Shown here: one piece after another, positions 56,070-64,000 of the stretch | How positions within the stretch are numbered: position 1 is the stretch's first letter | How the letters are laid out: each line of letters opens with the position of its first letter | Translations under genes and position numbers: made by a program | Notes under the pieces: model-generated | What the model was told of the DNA's origin: nothing | Databases searched by the model: none | The model's input: the letters and a program-made list of their open reading frames with translations, nothing else | NCBI GenBank assembly: GCA_025964255.1 | Contig: JAOPZF010000120.1 | Span: 1 to 64,000, forward strand | Direction of reading: 5' to 3' | Source: Solirubrobacterales bacterium | GTDB taxonomy: Bacteria; Actinomycetota; Thermoleophilia; Solirubrobacterales; 70-9 | Length of the DNA stretch: 64,000 bases

Positions 56070-56879
56070 TCAACCGGTGCGGCGGAAGCGGTCGGCCGCG
56101 GCGTCCAGGTGGGCGGCCGCGGGAGTCGTGTCCGGTGACCCCGCCGGGGGCGTGCCCTCGGGAGGCGCCGGGCCCCAGCTTTCGCGGCCGTCGGAGGTCT
56201 GGATCGGGATCCGTTGGCCCGCCGTGGCGGGGGTGTCGACGGTCGTGTCCCAGATCGCCTTGACCCGGGCGAAGACCTCTCGGACCGCGCTGCGTTTCCC
56301 CTGGTAGCCCCAGTGGTGCTGGTCGGCGAGCAGGCCGGTGACGTGGATCCCGGCGGCTTCGGCGAGGTAGAGCGCGCGCGGCATGTGGAAGCCCTGGGTG
56401 ACGACGACGGCGTTCTGGATGTTGAAGATCGAACGGGCCCGAACCATCGTCGCCCAGGTGTCGAAGCCCGCGTGGTCCTCGAAGATGTCTTCCGGCTTCA
56501 CCCCTTCGCGGACGAGCGCCTTGCGCATCGTGTCGGGCTCGTCGTAGGCCCAGGTGTGGTGGTCGCCGGAGACGAGGATCTTGCCGACCTTGCCGGCGTG
56601 CCAGAGCTGCGAGGCCTCTTTGACGCGATCGGCGAGCATGCCGCTCATGTGGCCGTTCCGCTGGACCAGGGCGCCGGGGACGATCGCGATTTCGGCGGGC
56701 GGCACGTCGGCGACTTCGTCGGTCGCCTCGCCGCTGGTCGAGAGCAGGATGTAGGCGTTCGAGCCGAGGACGACCAGGCAGAGCAGCGCGAAGAGCCCGG
56801 TCACGCCGCCGACCGTCTTCGGAAAGCGCCGCCAAGGCCAGGTGATCATCCGCCAAACGCTGAGAAGCCCCCGCTTCAT
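56070..56879 (-). CDS. SanA/YdcF (DUF218) family membrane protein (269 aa; start trimmed)
   Basis: IAIVPGALVQRNGHMSGMLADRVKEASQLWHAGKVGKILVSGDH, VVVTQGFHMPRALYLAEAAGI. Confidence 0.85.
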   Translation of the reverse strand: MKRGLLSVWRMITWPWRRFPKTVGGVTGLFALLCLVVLGSNAYILLSTSGEATDEVADVPPAEIAIVPGALVQRNGHMSGMLADRVKEASQLWHAGKVGKILVSGDHHTWAYDEPDTMRKALVREGVKPEDIFEDHAGFDTWATMVRARSIFNIQNAVVVTQGFHMPRALYLAEAAGIHVTGLLADQHHWGYQGKRSAVREVFARVKAIWDTTVDTPATAGQRIPIQTSDGRESWGPAPPEGTPPAGSPDTTPAAAHLDAAADRFRRTG

Positions 56880-56952
56880 CGGTGTGAGGCTAGCAACGGT
56901 ACCCGCGGACCCGGCTGCGGCCAGTGCCCCGCAACGCCTGGCGCACCCGCCT

Positions 56953-56976
56953 GTCTTTACCCGATCGGGTAAAGAC
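56953..56976. promoter_or_regulatory. 24-bp perfect palindrome, operator candidate
   Basis: GTCTTTACCCGATCGGGTAAAGAC in divergent intergenic region. Confidence 0.65.
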
Positions 56977-56983
56977 CCATAAA

Positions 56984-56993
56984 CCTGATCAGG
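56984..56993. promoter_or_regulatory. 10-bp perfect palindrome
   Basis: CCTGATCAGG, 7 nt downstream of the 24-bp palindrome. Confidence 0.35.
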
Positions 56994-57080
56994 ATTATCA
57001 AGAAGGGGTAGAGAGTCCCGCTTGGCCGTCCCGGCCGGCCCGGACACAGCTAGGGACACAAGGAAAGGAATTCTCACCCC

Positions 57081-58442
57081 ATGAACCACTCATCCCCGTC
57101 GATTCCGCTTCGCAAGGCGCATCGGCGCCTGCGCGCACTGACCGCCGCGGTCGCCACCGCCGCGGTCGCGGCACTGGCCACCGGAGGCGCGCTCGCGAGC
57201 TCCGCGGCCGCCGACACCCCCACCGCTCCCCCACCGGTGACGGTCCTCACCCATGGCAGCAATATCGGTAAGGGCGACTTCTTCGTCTCGCCCTTCGGCG
57301 GCACGGCGACCTACGCCAATGGCCCCGAGATCCTCGACCAGAACGGCAACGTCGTCTGGTTCAAGGCGGTGCCGGCGGGCCAGGAGGCCTCCGACTTCCG
57401 CACCCAGACCTACCAGGGCAAGCCGGTCCTCACCTGGTGGCAGGGCACCGGCCTCGGCGGCCTCGCCCAAGGCACCGACTACATCTACAACGACAAGTAC
57501 CAGCAGATCGCTGCGGTGCAGGCGGGCAACGGGCTGAGCGCCGACGGCCACGAGTTCCTGATCACGCCGCAGAACACGGCGCTGATCCTCGCCTACACGA
57601 CGGCGACGGCCGACCTCACCTCGATCGGCGGCCCGGCCAACCAGACCGTGATCGACGGGGTCGTCCAGGAAATCGACATCAAGACCGGCAAGGTCCTGTT
57701 CGAATGGAACAGCGCCGACCACGTCCCCTACTCGCAGTCCGAGCAGCCGCTACCGGCCTCGCCGAGCTCCCCGTGGGACTGGTTCCACATCAACGCCGTC
57801 AAGCAGGACACCGACGGCAACCTGCTGATCGACGCTCGTGACACCTGGACGTCCTACAAGGTCGACCGTCACAGCGGGCAGATCATCTGGCAGCTCGGCG
57901 GCAAGGCGAGCCGGAACAACTTCAACATCCAGGCCGCTCCCGGCCAGGTGCTGAACAAAGCGGGCGTGATCACCGCCTGGCAGCACGATTTCGAGGCGCA
58001 GGGCAACGGCATCTACACCTTCTTCGACAACGAGTCGGCGGGGGTTGCCAACACCGGAGTCGACGCGACGGCCCAGTTCGGCTTCAGCCGCGCCGTGACG
58101 GTGAAGCTCGACCAGCGCACGCACACCGCGACGCTGATCAACTCGTTCAACCAGCCGGAGGGCCTGACCGCCCCCTCGCAGGGCAACAGCCAGCGGACTC
58201 CCGAGGGCAACACCGTCGTCGGATGGGGCTCACTCCCCTACTGGTCGGAGTTCTCCCCGAGCGGCCAACTGCTCTACAACGCCCAGTTCCCGACCGGCGT
58301 GAACAGCTACCGCGCCTACCTGCTCCCCTGGAACCCGAGCAGCAGCTCCGGCGGCCATGGCGGCCCCGGCTACCACCCCGGTGGAGGCTGGAACCACGGC
58401 CACGGCCCCGACTACAACCCGAGCCACAACCACCATCACTAA
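57081..58442 (+). CDS. Secreted arylsulfotransferase (ASST) family protein with His-rich tail
   Basis: Signal peptide; ILDQNGNVVWFKAVPAGQEASDFRTQTYQGKPVLTWWQG, WDWFHINAVKQDTDGNLLIDARDTWTSYKVDRHSGQIIWQLGG; GGHGGPGYHPGGGWNHGHGPDYNPSHNHHH. Confidence 0.88.
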   Translation: MNHSSPSIPLRKAHRRLRALTAAVATAAVAALATGGALASSAAADTPTAPPPVTVLTHGSNIGKGDFFVSPFGGTATYANGPEILDQNGNVVWFKAVPAGQEASDFRTQTYQGKPVLTWWQGTGLGGLAQGTDYIYNDKYQQIAAVQAGNGLSADGHEFLITPQNTALILAYTTATADLTSIGGPANQTVIDGVVQEIDIKTGKVLFEWNSADHVPYSQSEQPLPASPSSPWDWFHINAVKQDTDGNLLIDARDTWTSYKVDRHSGQIIWQLGGKASRNNFNIQAAPGQVLNKAGVITAWQHDFEAQGNGIYTFFDNESAGVANTGVDATAQFGFSRAVTVKLDQRTHTATLINSFNQPEGLTAPSQGNSQRTPEGNTVVGWGSLPYWSEFSPSGQLLYNAQFPTGVNSYRAYLLPWNPSSSSGGHGGPGYHPGGGWNHGHGPDYNPSHNHHH

Positions 58443-58461
58443 CTAGGGCCAGCACTGACCC

Positions 58462-58497
58462 AAGCGCCCGTCGCTCGAAAGAGCGGCGGGCGCTTTT
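58462..58497 (+). terminator. Rho-independent terminator
   Basis: GCGCCCGTCGCTC-GAAA-GAGCGGCGGGCGC followed by TTTT. Confidence 0.9.
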
Positions 58498-58514
58498 GCG
58501 TTGGGCGCGAACCT

Positions 58515-58561
58515 AACCCGTTGTCCTTAGTCACCCACAGGGCTACTAAGGACAACAGGTT
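58515..58561. terminator. Long hairpin at convergent junction
   Basis: AACCCGTTGTCCTTAGT ... ACTAAGGACAACAGGTT (one mismatch). Confidence 0.7.
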
Positions 58562-58577
58562 GCGGCGCCACTTCGGT

Positions 58578-60659
58578 TCAGAAATGGACGATCGGGATGA
58601 TCAGGATCGCGACGATGTTGGCCACCTTGATCATCGGGTTGATCGCCGGCCCCGCAGTGTCCTTGTACGGATCGCCGACCGTGTCGCCGGTCACCGAGGC
58701 GGCGTGGGCCTCGGAGCCCTTGCCGCCATAGGCGCCGTCCTCGATCAGCTTCTTCGCGTTGTCCCAGGCGCCGCCGCCGGCGGTCATCGAGATCGCGACG
58801 AAGAGGCCGACCACGATCACGCCGATCAGCAGGCCGCCGAGCGCGTCGACGCTGAGCAGGCCGACAATCACCGGCACGACGATCGGAATCAGGGCGGGCA
58901 GGATCATCTCTTTCTGAGCCGCCGCAGTGACGATCGCCACGGTCCGCCCGTACTCGGGTTTTTCCGTCCCCTCGAGGATCCCCGGGTGCTCGCGGAACTG
59001 TTTTCGCACCTCCTCGACCACCTGGCCCCCGGTTCTCCCGACCGCCTCGATCGCGAAGGCGACGAAGAGGTAGACCATCATCCCGCCGATGATCAGCCCA
59101 ATCAGAACGTCCGGGCTGGTCAGGTGGAATAACGAGTTCAGGTTGTAGCCCGCCGGGGCTTCGGCTCTCAGTTCCTCGCGGAACGCCGCGAAGAGGACGA
59201 GCGCGGCGAGCGCGGCCGACCCGATCGCGTAGCCCTTGGTCACCGCCTTGGTGGTGTTGCCGACCGCGTCGAGCGGGTCGGTGACGTTGCGCACCGCCTC
59301 CGGCATGTCGGCCATCTCGGCGATCCCGCCCGCGTTGTCGGTGATCGGCCCGAAGGCGTCGAGCGCGACGATCAACCCGCAGAGCGAGAGCTGGCCGACG
59401 ACCGCTATCCCGATCCCGTAGATGCCCGCCAGGTCGTTGGCGGCGAGGATCGCGAGGGCGATCACCAGCGCCGGCGCCGCCGTCGACTGGAAGCCCTGGG
59501 CGAGGCCGGCGATGATGTTCGTCGCGTGCCCGGTCTGCGACGCCGCGGCGATGCTTTTCACCGGCCGGAACCGGGTCGCCGTATAAAATTCGGTGATCCC
59601 GAAGAGCAGCGCGGTGACGGCGATGCCGATCACGGCGCAGAGCCAGAGCTCGGCCACGCTCACGGAGCTGGCCCCCGCGTTGGCGAAGCCGACCCGGAGC
59701 GGTTCGCTCATCATCCAGTGGGTGATCGGGTAGAACGCGGCGATCGAGAGTACCGCCGAGACGAGCAGCCCGCGGTACAGCGCGCCCTCGACCCTGTCGG
59801 AGGTCGTGCGCACGGCGAAGGCGCCGATGATCGAGGCGATGATCGCCACCCCGCCGAGCACGATCGGATAGATCGCCACCTCGCGGGCGAATTCCTGGTT
59901 GAAGGTGAGGACGCCGAGCAGCATCACGGCGACCGTCGTGACCGCGTAGGTCTCGAACAGGTCGGCCGCCATCCCCGCGCAGTCGCCGACGTTGTCGCCC
60001 ACGTTGTCGGCGATCACCGCCGGGTTGCGGGGATCGTCCTCGGGGATCCCCGCCTCGACCTTGCCGACCAGGTCGGCGCCGACATCGGCGGCCTTGGTGA
60101 AGATGCCGCCGCCGAGCCGGGCGAAGACCGAGATCAGCGAACCGCCGAACCCGAGCCCGATCAGCGCATCGACCGCGTCCTTGTCCCCCGTGCCGGTGAT
60201 CACGAGGATCCCGTAGTAGCCGGCGACGCCGAGCAGCGCCAGGCCGACGACGAGCAGGCCGGTGACCGAGCCGCCTTTGAAGGCGACGTCGAGCGCCGGT
60301 GGCACACCGCCCCGTGCCGCCTCGGCGACGCGCGCGTTGGCGCGCACCGAGACGTTCATGCCGATGAATCCGGTCGCGCCGGAGAGCGAGGCGCCGATCA
60401 GGAACCCGATCGCCGTCTTGTAGTTCTGCAGCAGCAACAGCAGCACCGCGATCGGCACCGCGACCGCGGCGATGATCGTGTACTGCCGGGTCAGGTAGGC
60501 CTGCGCCCCTTCCTGTACCGCCCCTGAGATTTCCCGCATGCGGTCGTTGCCGGGCGATTTGGCAAGCAACCGCTGGGTGATCAACAGTCCATATGCAACT
60601 GCGGCCCCAGCACAAACGAGTGCGACGACCACGCCATATTCCCTGAGAAAGCTGGTCAA
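58578..60659 (-). CDS. hppA: Membrane-bound proton-translocating pyrophosphatase
   Basis: [75 protein letters not shown]. Confidence 0.97.
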   Translation of the reverse strand: MTSFLREYGVVVALVCAGAAVAYGLLITQRLLAKSPGNDRMREISGAVQEGAQAYLTRQYTIIAAVAVPIAVLLLLLQNYKTAIGFLIGASLSGATGFIGMNVSVRANARVAEAARGGVPPALDVAFKGGSVTGLLVVGLALLGVAGYYGILVITGTGDKDAVDALIGLGFGGSLISVFARLGGGIFTKAADVGADLVGKVEAGIPEDDPRNPAVIADNVGDNVGDCAGMAADLFETYAVTTVAVMLLGVLTFNQEFAREVAIYPIVLGGVAIIASIIGAFAVRTTSDRVEGALYRGLLVSAVLSIAAFYPITHWMMSEPLRVGFANAGASSVSVAELWLCAVIGIAVTALLFGITEFYTATRFRPVKSIAAASQTGHATNIIAGLAQGFQSTAAPALVIALAILAANDLAGIYGIGIAVVGQLSLCGLIVALDAFGPITDNAGGIAEMADMPEAVRNVTDPLDAVGNTTKAVTKGYAIGSAALAALVLFAAFREELRAEAPAGYNLNSLFHLTSPDVLIGLIIGGMMVYLFVAFAIEAVGRTGGQVVEEVRKQFREHPGILEGTEKPEYGRTVAIVTAAAQKEMILPALIPIVVPVIVGLLSVDALGGLLIGVIVVGLFVAISMTAGGGAWDNAKKLIEDGAYGGKGSEAHAASVTGDTVGDPYKDTAGPAINPMIKVANIVAILIIPIVHF

Positions 60660-60776
60660 GTCACTTCTCCTCCGGTGGTGTGTAACCCGCCGGCGAGCCT
60701 ACCCCGAAATCGCGAAGTTTGAGCGAATTGTCTCTTTTGTCGGAGTTTTCCTACAAAAGGGGTGGGACGGGGAGAC

Positions 60777-61919
60777 CTAGGTCGGCGACCGGCCGTAAGT
60801 GCGGGCCGTCTCGGCAACCGCGTCGCGGTAAGCGGCCTCCAACGAGCCGGCCGACTCCACCGCGGCACGGAAGCGTTCGCTGCCGCCTTCGTCCGGGAGG
60901 TCGACGTCGATGCCGAGCGCGGCGCGGGCCGGCGCGGTCCAGCCGAGCAGTCCGTCGAGGTAGGCGCGCGTCTCGACCTCCTCCCCGGTCCGGAAGTCGA
61001 TCAGCTTGCCGGCGAGGCCGTAGCGGATCGCCCGCCAGAGGTTCTCCTCGATCTCCCGGTCGGCGAGCGGCGCGGCGGCGGTGCCCTCGTCGAGATCGAT
61101 CGCAGTTTGCGCGACGCAGGCGACGATCAGGCCGGCGAGCGCGCTCCCGTCCTCGCCACGCGTCTGCGCATCGCAGATCCGCACCTCGACCGTGCCGAAG
61201 CTGTGATGCGGGCGCACGCTCCACCAGAGCTGGGTCGACTCGACCACCGAGTTCGTCCGCTGCAGCAGGTCGACGAAGCCCGCGTATGTGTCCCAGTCGA
61301 CGAACGGCGAGGGGACGCCGCAGCGGGGGAAGGTCCGGGTGAAGATCTCCGAGCGCACGCTTGCCAGGCCGGAGTCGCGGCGGTCGAGGTAGGGCGAGTT
61401 GGCGGAAAGCGCGAGCAGCGGCGGCAGCAGCTCCCGCATCCGGTCGCAGACGACGATCGCCCGGTCGGCCCCGCGCACGCCGACGTGGACGTGGAGGCTC
61501 CAGGTGTTGTTGCGCTGGGCGACGTAGCCGAGTTCTTCGCGCAGCCGGCTGTAATGGGGCGTGTCGATGATCGTCTGGTCGAGGTAGCTCCCCCAGGGGT
61601 GCGTGCCCATCGCGCCTAGCGCCAGGCCCATCGAGTCGACCAGGGCGAAGAGGCGGGCGCGGCGCTCCGCTTGGAGGGCGACGGCCTCGGCGAAGGTCTC
61701 GGCGCGGCCGGAGCGGATCTCGACCTCCGAGGCGATCAGCTCCCCCGCCGCCGAATCGGCCAGCACCTCATCGAGGTCGCAGGCCGCCTTGACGTCCTCG
61801 TAGCGGTGCGCCAGCTCGAGCGTCTCGGGGTCGAGGATCGCGAACTCCTCCTCCAGCCCGATGGTGAAGTCGGTCGACTCCTCGAACCGCTCACGGGCGT
61901 CGTGCAGGTCCAACGTCAA
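60777..61919 (-). CDS. GCS2/YbdK-family carboxylate-amine ligase (glutamate-cysteine ligase-like)
   Basis: FTIGLEEEFAILDPETLEL, RNNTWSLHVHVGV, ALSANSPYLDRRDSGLASVRSEIF, VEVRICDAQT. Confidence 0.9.
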   Translation of the reverse strand: MTLDLHDARERFEESTDFTIGLEEEFAILDPETLELAHRYEDVKAACDLDEVLADSAAGELIASEVEIRSGRAETFAEAVALQAERRARLFALVDSMGLALGAMGTHPWGSYLDQTIIDTPHYSRLREELGYVAQRNNTWSLHVHVGVRGADRAIVVCDRMRELLPPLLALSANSPYLDRRDSGLASVRSEIFTRTFPRCGVPSPFVDWDTYAGFVDLLQRTNSVVESTQLWWSVRPHHSFGTVEVRICDAQTRGEDGSALAGLIVACVAQTAIDLDEGTAAAPLADREIEENLWRAIRYGLAGKLIDFRTGEEVETRAYLDGLLGWTAPARAALGIDVDLPDEGGSERFRAAVESAGSLEAAYRDAVAETARTYGRSPT

Positions 61920-61937
61920 GAGATCAGCTCGGGGCCC

Positions 61938-62606
61938 TCAGGCCAGGTAGAAGTACAGCGCGTAGAGCAGGTCGACCGCCGGGCTGGAGGTGTGGACGGT
62001 CACCTCCGGCGGCACCTGCAGCAGCTGCTCGGAGTAGTTGAAGATGATTTTGACGCCGGCTCCCACCAGCTTGTCGGCGACCCCCTGGGCGGCGGCGGCG
62101 GGGACCGCCAGCACCCCGACGACCACCTCCTCGTCGGCGATGATCTGCGCCAGGTCGTCGTCTAGCGGCCGCACCGTGACGTCGCCAATCTCTGTGCCGA
62201 CCTTCTCCTCGTCGACGTCGAAGACGGCGACGACCTGGAAGCCGTGGTCGGCGAAGATCGCCGAGGAGGCGATCGCCTGGCCGAGGTGACCGGCGCCGAA
62301 GAGCGCGAGGTTGTGTTGGCCCGCGGTGCGGAGGATCTTGCGGATCTCCGAGACCAGCGAGTCGACGTTGTAGCCGACGCCGCGCTTGCCGAACTTGCCG
62401 AAGCCGGAGAGGTCACGGCGGATCTGCGTCGGGTTGATGTGGGTGTACTCGGAGAGCTCCTGCGAGGAGATCGTCTCCCGTCCCATCTTGCGCGCTTGAG
62501 TCAGCACCTGCAGGTAGCGCGAGAGGCGCGCCGCCACTCCCAGTGAAAGGCGCTCGCCTTCGACCGGAAGCCCGGCTGCCTGGATCTCGTCGATCAAGTC
62601 GGCCAT
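61938..62606 (-). CDS. rex: Redox-sensing transcriptional repressor Rex (222 aa; start trimmed)
   Basis: SSQELSEYTHINPTQIRRDLSGFGKFGKRGVGYNVDSL; ALFGAGHLGQAIA; SPAVDLLYALYFYLA. Confidence 0.94.
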   Translation of the reverse strand: MADLIDEIQAAGLPVEGERLSLGVAARLSRYLQVLTQARKMGRETISSQELSEYTHINPTQIRRDLSGFGKFGKRGVGYNVDSLVSEIRKILRTAGQHNLALFGAGHLGQAIASSAIFADHGFQVVAVFDVDEEKVGTEIGDVTVRPLDDDLAQIIADEEVVVGVLAVPAAAAQGVADKLVGAGVKIIFNYSEQLLQVPPEVTVHTSSPAVDLLYALYFYLA

Positions 62607-62869
62607 GCCCCCACAGTATCGAGCCTGGCACGCACGGCCGCGTCGTCGTATACAAGCTCGGAGGCGACGATTCCGTCGATCTCGATCACCGGGATGCGCT
62701 CGAGGTGGCGGCGCAGCAGCAGTTCGTTGCTCTCGATGTCGACCTCGTGCAGCTCGAAGCGGTAGCCCTCGTCGTGCAGACCGACGAGTCTCTCGATCGC
62801 CTTCTCGCAGAGATGGCATTCCGGGCGGGAGTAGATGAGGACCTTCGCGAGGTCGTCAGTGTTCGTCAT
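62594..62869 (-). CDS. Glutaredoxin-like protein
   Basis: VLIYSRPECHLCEKAIERL CxxC motif, ERIPVIEIDG; 13-nt overlap with rex. Confidence 0.88.
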   Translation of the reverse strand: MTNTDDLAKVLIYSRPECHLCEKAIERLVGLHDEGYRFELHEVDIESNELLLRRHLERIPVIEIDGIVASELVYDDAAVRARLDTVGAWPT

Positions 62870-63876
62870 GAGGCGGCCGCCATCTTTTCGCCGGTGGCGA
62901 AGGCGTCGAAGCCGAGGTAGTCGGGATAGGCCACCGGGGTCGCCCAGCGGGCAGCGGAGCCGATCATCGCCGCGTTGTCGGTGCAGAGGGTGATCGGGAC
63001 GAGCTTCAGCGCGATCCCCTGGCTGGCGCAGAGGCGGGCGACGGCGTCGCGCAGCGGGCCGTTGGCGGCGACACCGCCGCCGAGCGCGACCGCCTCCCAG
63101 TGGCCCTTCTTCAGCGCCCGCTTCAGCTTCGCGACGAGCTGATCGACGACCGCTTTCTGGAAGGAGGCGGCGAGGTCGGCGCGGCGGTCGGCGACGCCGT
63201 CGGGGCCGAGCTCCCGGCAGCGGTAGACGAGCGACGTCTTGAGGCCGGAGAAGGAGAAGTCGAGGCCGGGGTCGCGCTGCATCGCGACCGGCATCTCGAA
63301 CGCCTCCGGGTCACCGCTCTCGGCCTCCTTCTGGATCGCCGGACCGCCCGGGTAGCCGAGGCCGAGCAGGCGGGCCGACTTGTCGAAGGCCTCCCCGGCG
63401 GCGTCATCGAGGGTCTGGCCGAGCAGCTCGTAGCGCTCGTGGTCTCCGACCGCGGCGAGCAGGGTGTGGCCGCCGGAGGCGACGAGGCAGAGGAAGGGTG
63501 GCTCGAGCGGCTCGGGCTCGAGGAAGTTGGCGGCGACGTGACCCTGCAGGTGGTCGACCGGGATCAGCGGCAGCCGGCGCGCGGCGGCGATCGCCTTGGC
63601 GGTCGAGATCCCGACCAGCAGCGCGCCGATCAGCCCCGGCCCGGCGGTCGCCGCGACCGCGTCGATGTCGTCCAGGGTCACCCCGGCCTCTCCCAGGGCG
63701 GCCTCGACCACCGGCGCGGCCAGCTCGAGGTGGTGGCGCGCCGCGATCTCAGGGACGACGCCGCCGAAGCCGGCGTGGGCGGCGGCCTGCGAGGAGATCA
63801 CGTTCGACAGGATCCGGCCGCCGTCGAGCACGGCGGCGCAGGTGTCATCGCAGGACGTCTCGACAGCAAGGATCAC
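62866..63876 (-). CDS. tsaD: tRNA N6-threonylcarbamoyladenosine biosynthesis protein TsaD
   Basis: MILAVETSCDDTCAAVLDG; VPEIAARHHLE; VDHLQGHVAANFL; CLVASGGHTLL; FSFSGLKTSLV. Confidence 0.96.
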   Translation of the reverse strand: MILAVETSCDDTCAAVLDGGRILSNVISSQAAAHAGFGGVVPEIAARHHLELAAPVVEAALGEAGVTLDDIDAVAATAGPGLIGALLVGISTAKAIAAARRLPLIPVDHLQGHVAANFLEPEPLEPPFLCLVASGGHTLLAAVGDHERYELLGQTLDDAAGEAFDKSARLLGLGYPGGPAIQKEAESGDPEAFEMPVAMQRDPGLDFSFSGLKTSLVYRCRELGPDGVADRRADLAASFQKAVVDQLVAKLKRALKKGHWEAVALGGGVAANGPLRDAVARLCASQGIALKLVPITLCTDNAAMIGSAARWATPVAYPDYLGFDAFATGEKMAAAS

Positions 63877-63892
63877 GGCGCCTTCCGGTCTA

Positions 63893-64000
63893 TCAGTCCA
63901 GCCACATGATCAGCGCGTCCTCGCCGTTGTCGTGGTAGTAGCGAGGACGGACGCCGGCGGAGCGGAAGCCGAAGTATTCGTACATGCCGATCGCGCGCTG
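63893..64000 (-). CDS. rimI: Ribosomal-protein-alanine acetyltransferase RimI, C-terminal fragment (truncated by window)
   Basis: ...QRAIGMYEYFGFRSAGVRPRYYHDNGEDALIMWLD* GNAT C-terminus adjacent to tsaD. Confidence 0.85.
   Translation of the reverse strand, partial: QRAIGMYEYFGFRSAGVRPRYYHDNGEDALIMWLD

Overview
Window of a high-GC, probably actinobacterial (Thermoleophilia/Solirubrobacterales-like, by inference) chromosome. The left third is core genome on the minus strand: (DUF559) - mnmA - alaS - ruvX - mltG - aroE - aroC - aroKB - aroQ - pepQ, and hisS - aspS. The middle (about 22-31 kb) is accessory: a tRNA-Met(CAT), a candidate toxin-antitoxin pair, an ion channel, a HTH regulator, frameshifted remains of a TasA/SipW-dependent-type secreted protein, and secreted proteins. 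The right part holds threonine synthase, a divergent LeuRS-like protein, GtrA/GT39, GH92, a paired ABC exporter, tRNA-Gln(CTG), an operon of two TrkA/RCK proteins with two APC-USP permeases, an ArsR/MFS divergon, an arylsulfotransferase, H+-PPase, a GCS2-family ligase, rex, a glutaredoxin-like protein, tsaD and a partial rimI. Most notable: (1) an IscU/NifU-like scaffold domain fused to a CxxC-type MnmA, with the third scaffold Cys apparently lost; (2) a LeuRS-like protein with altered editing and catalytic motifs and no C-terminal domain; (3) an antitoxin-first AbrB-like/unknown-protein pair beside a tRNA; (4) a TrkA/TrkA + APC-USP operon lacking TrkH/KtrB; (5) large hairpins at spaced convergent gene junctions; (6) perfect palindromes in two divergons. 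All homology calls are from motif recognition by eye; no database search was run.
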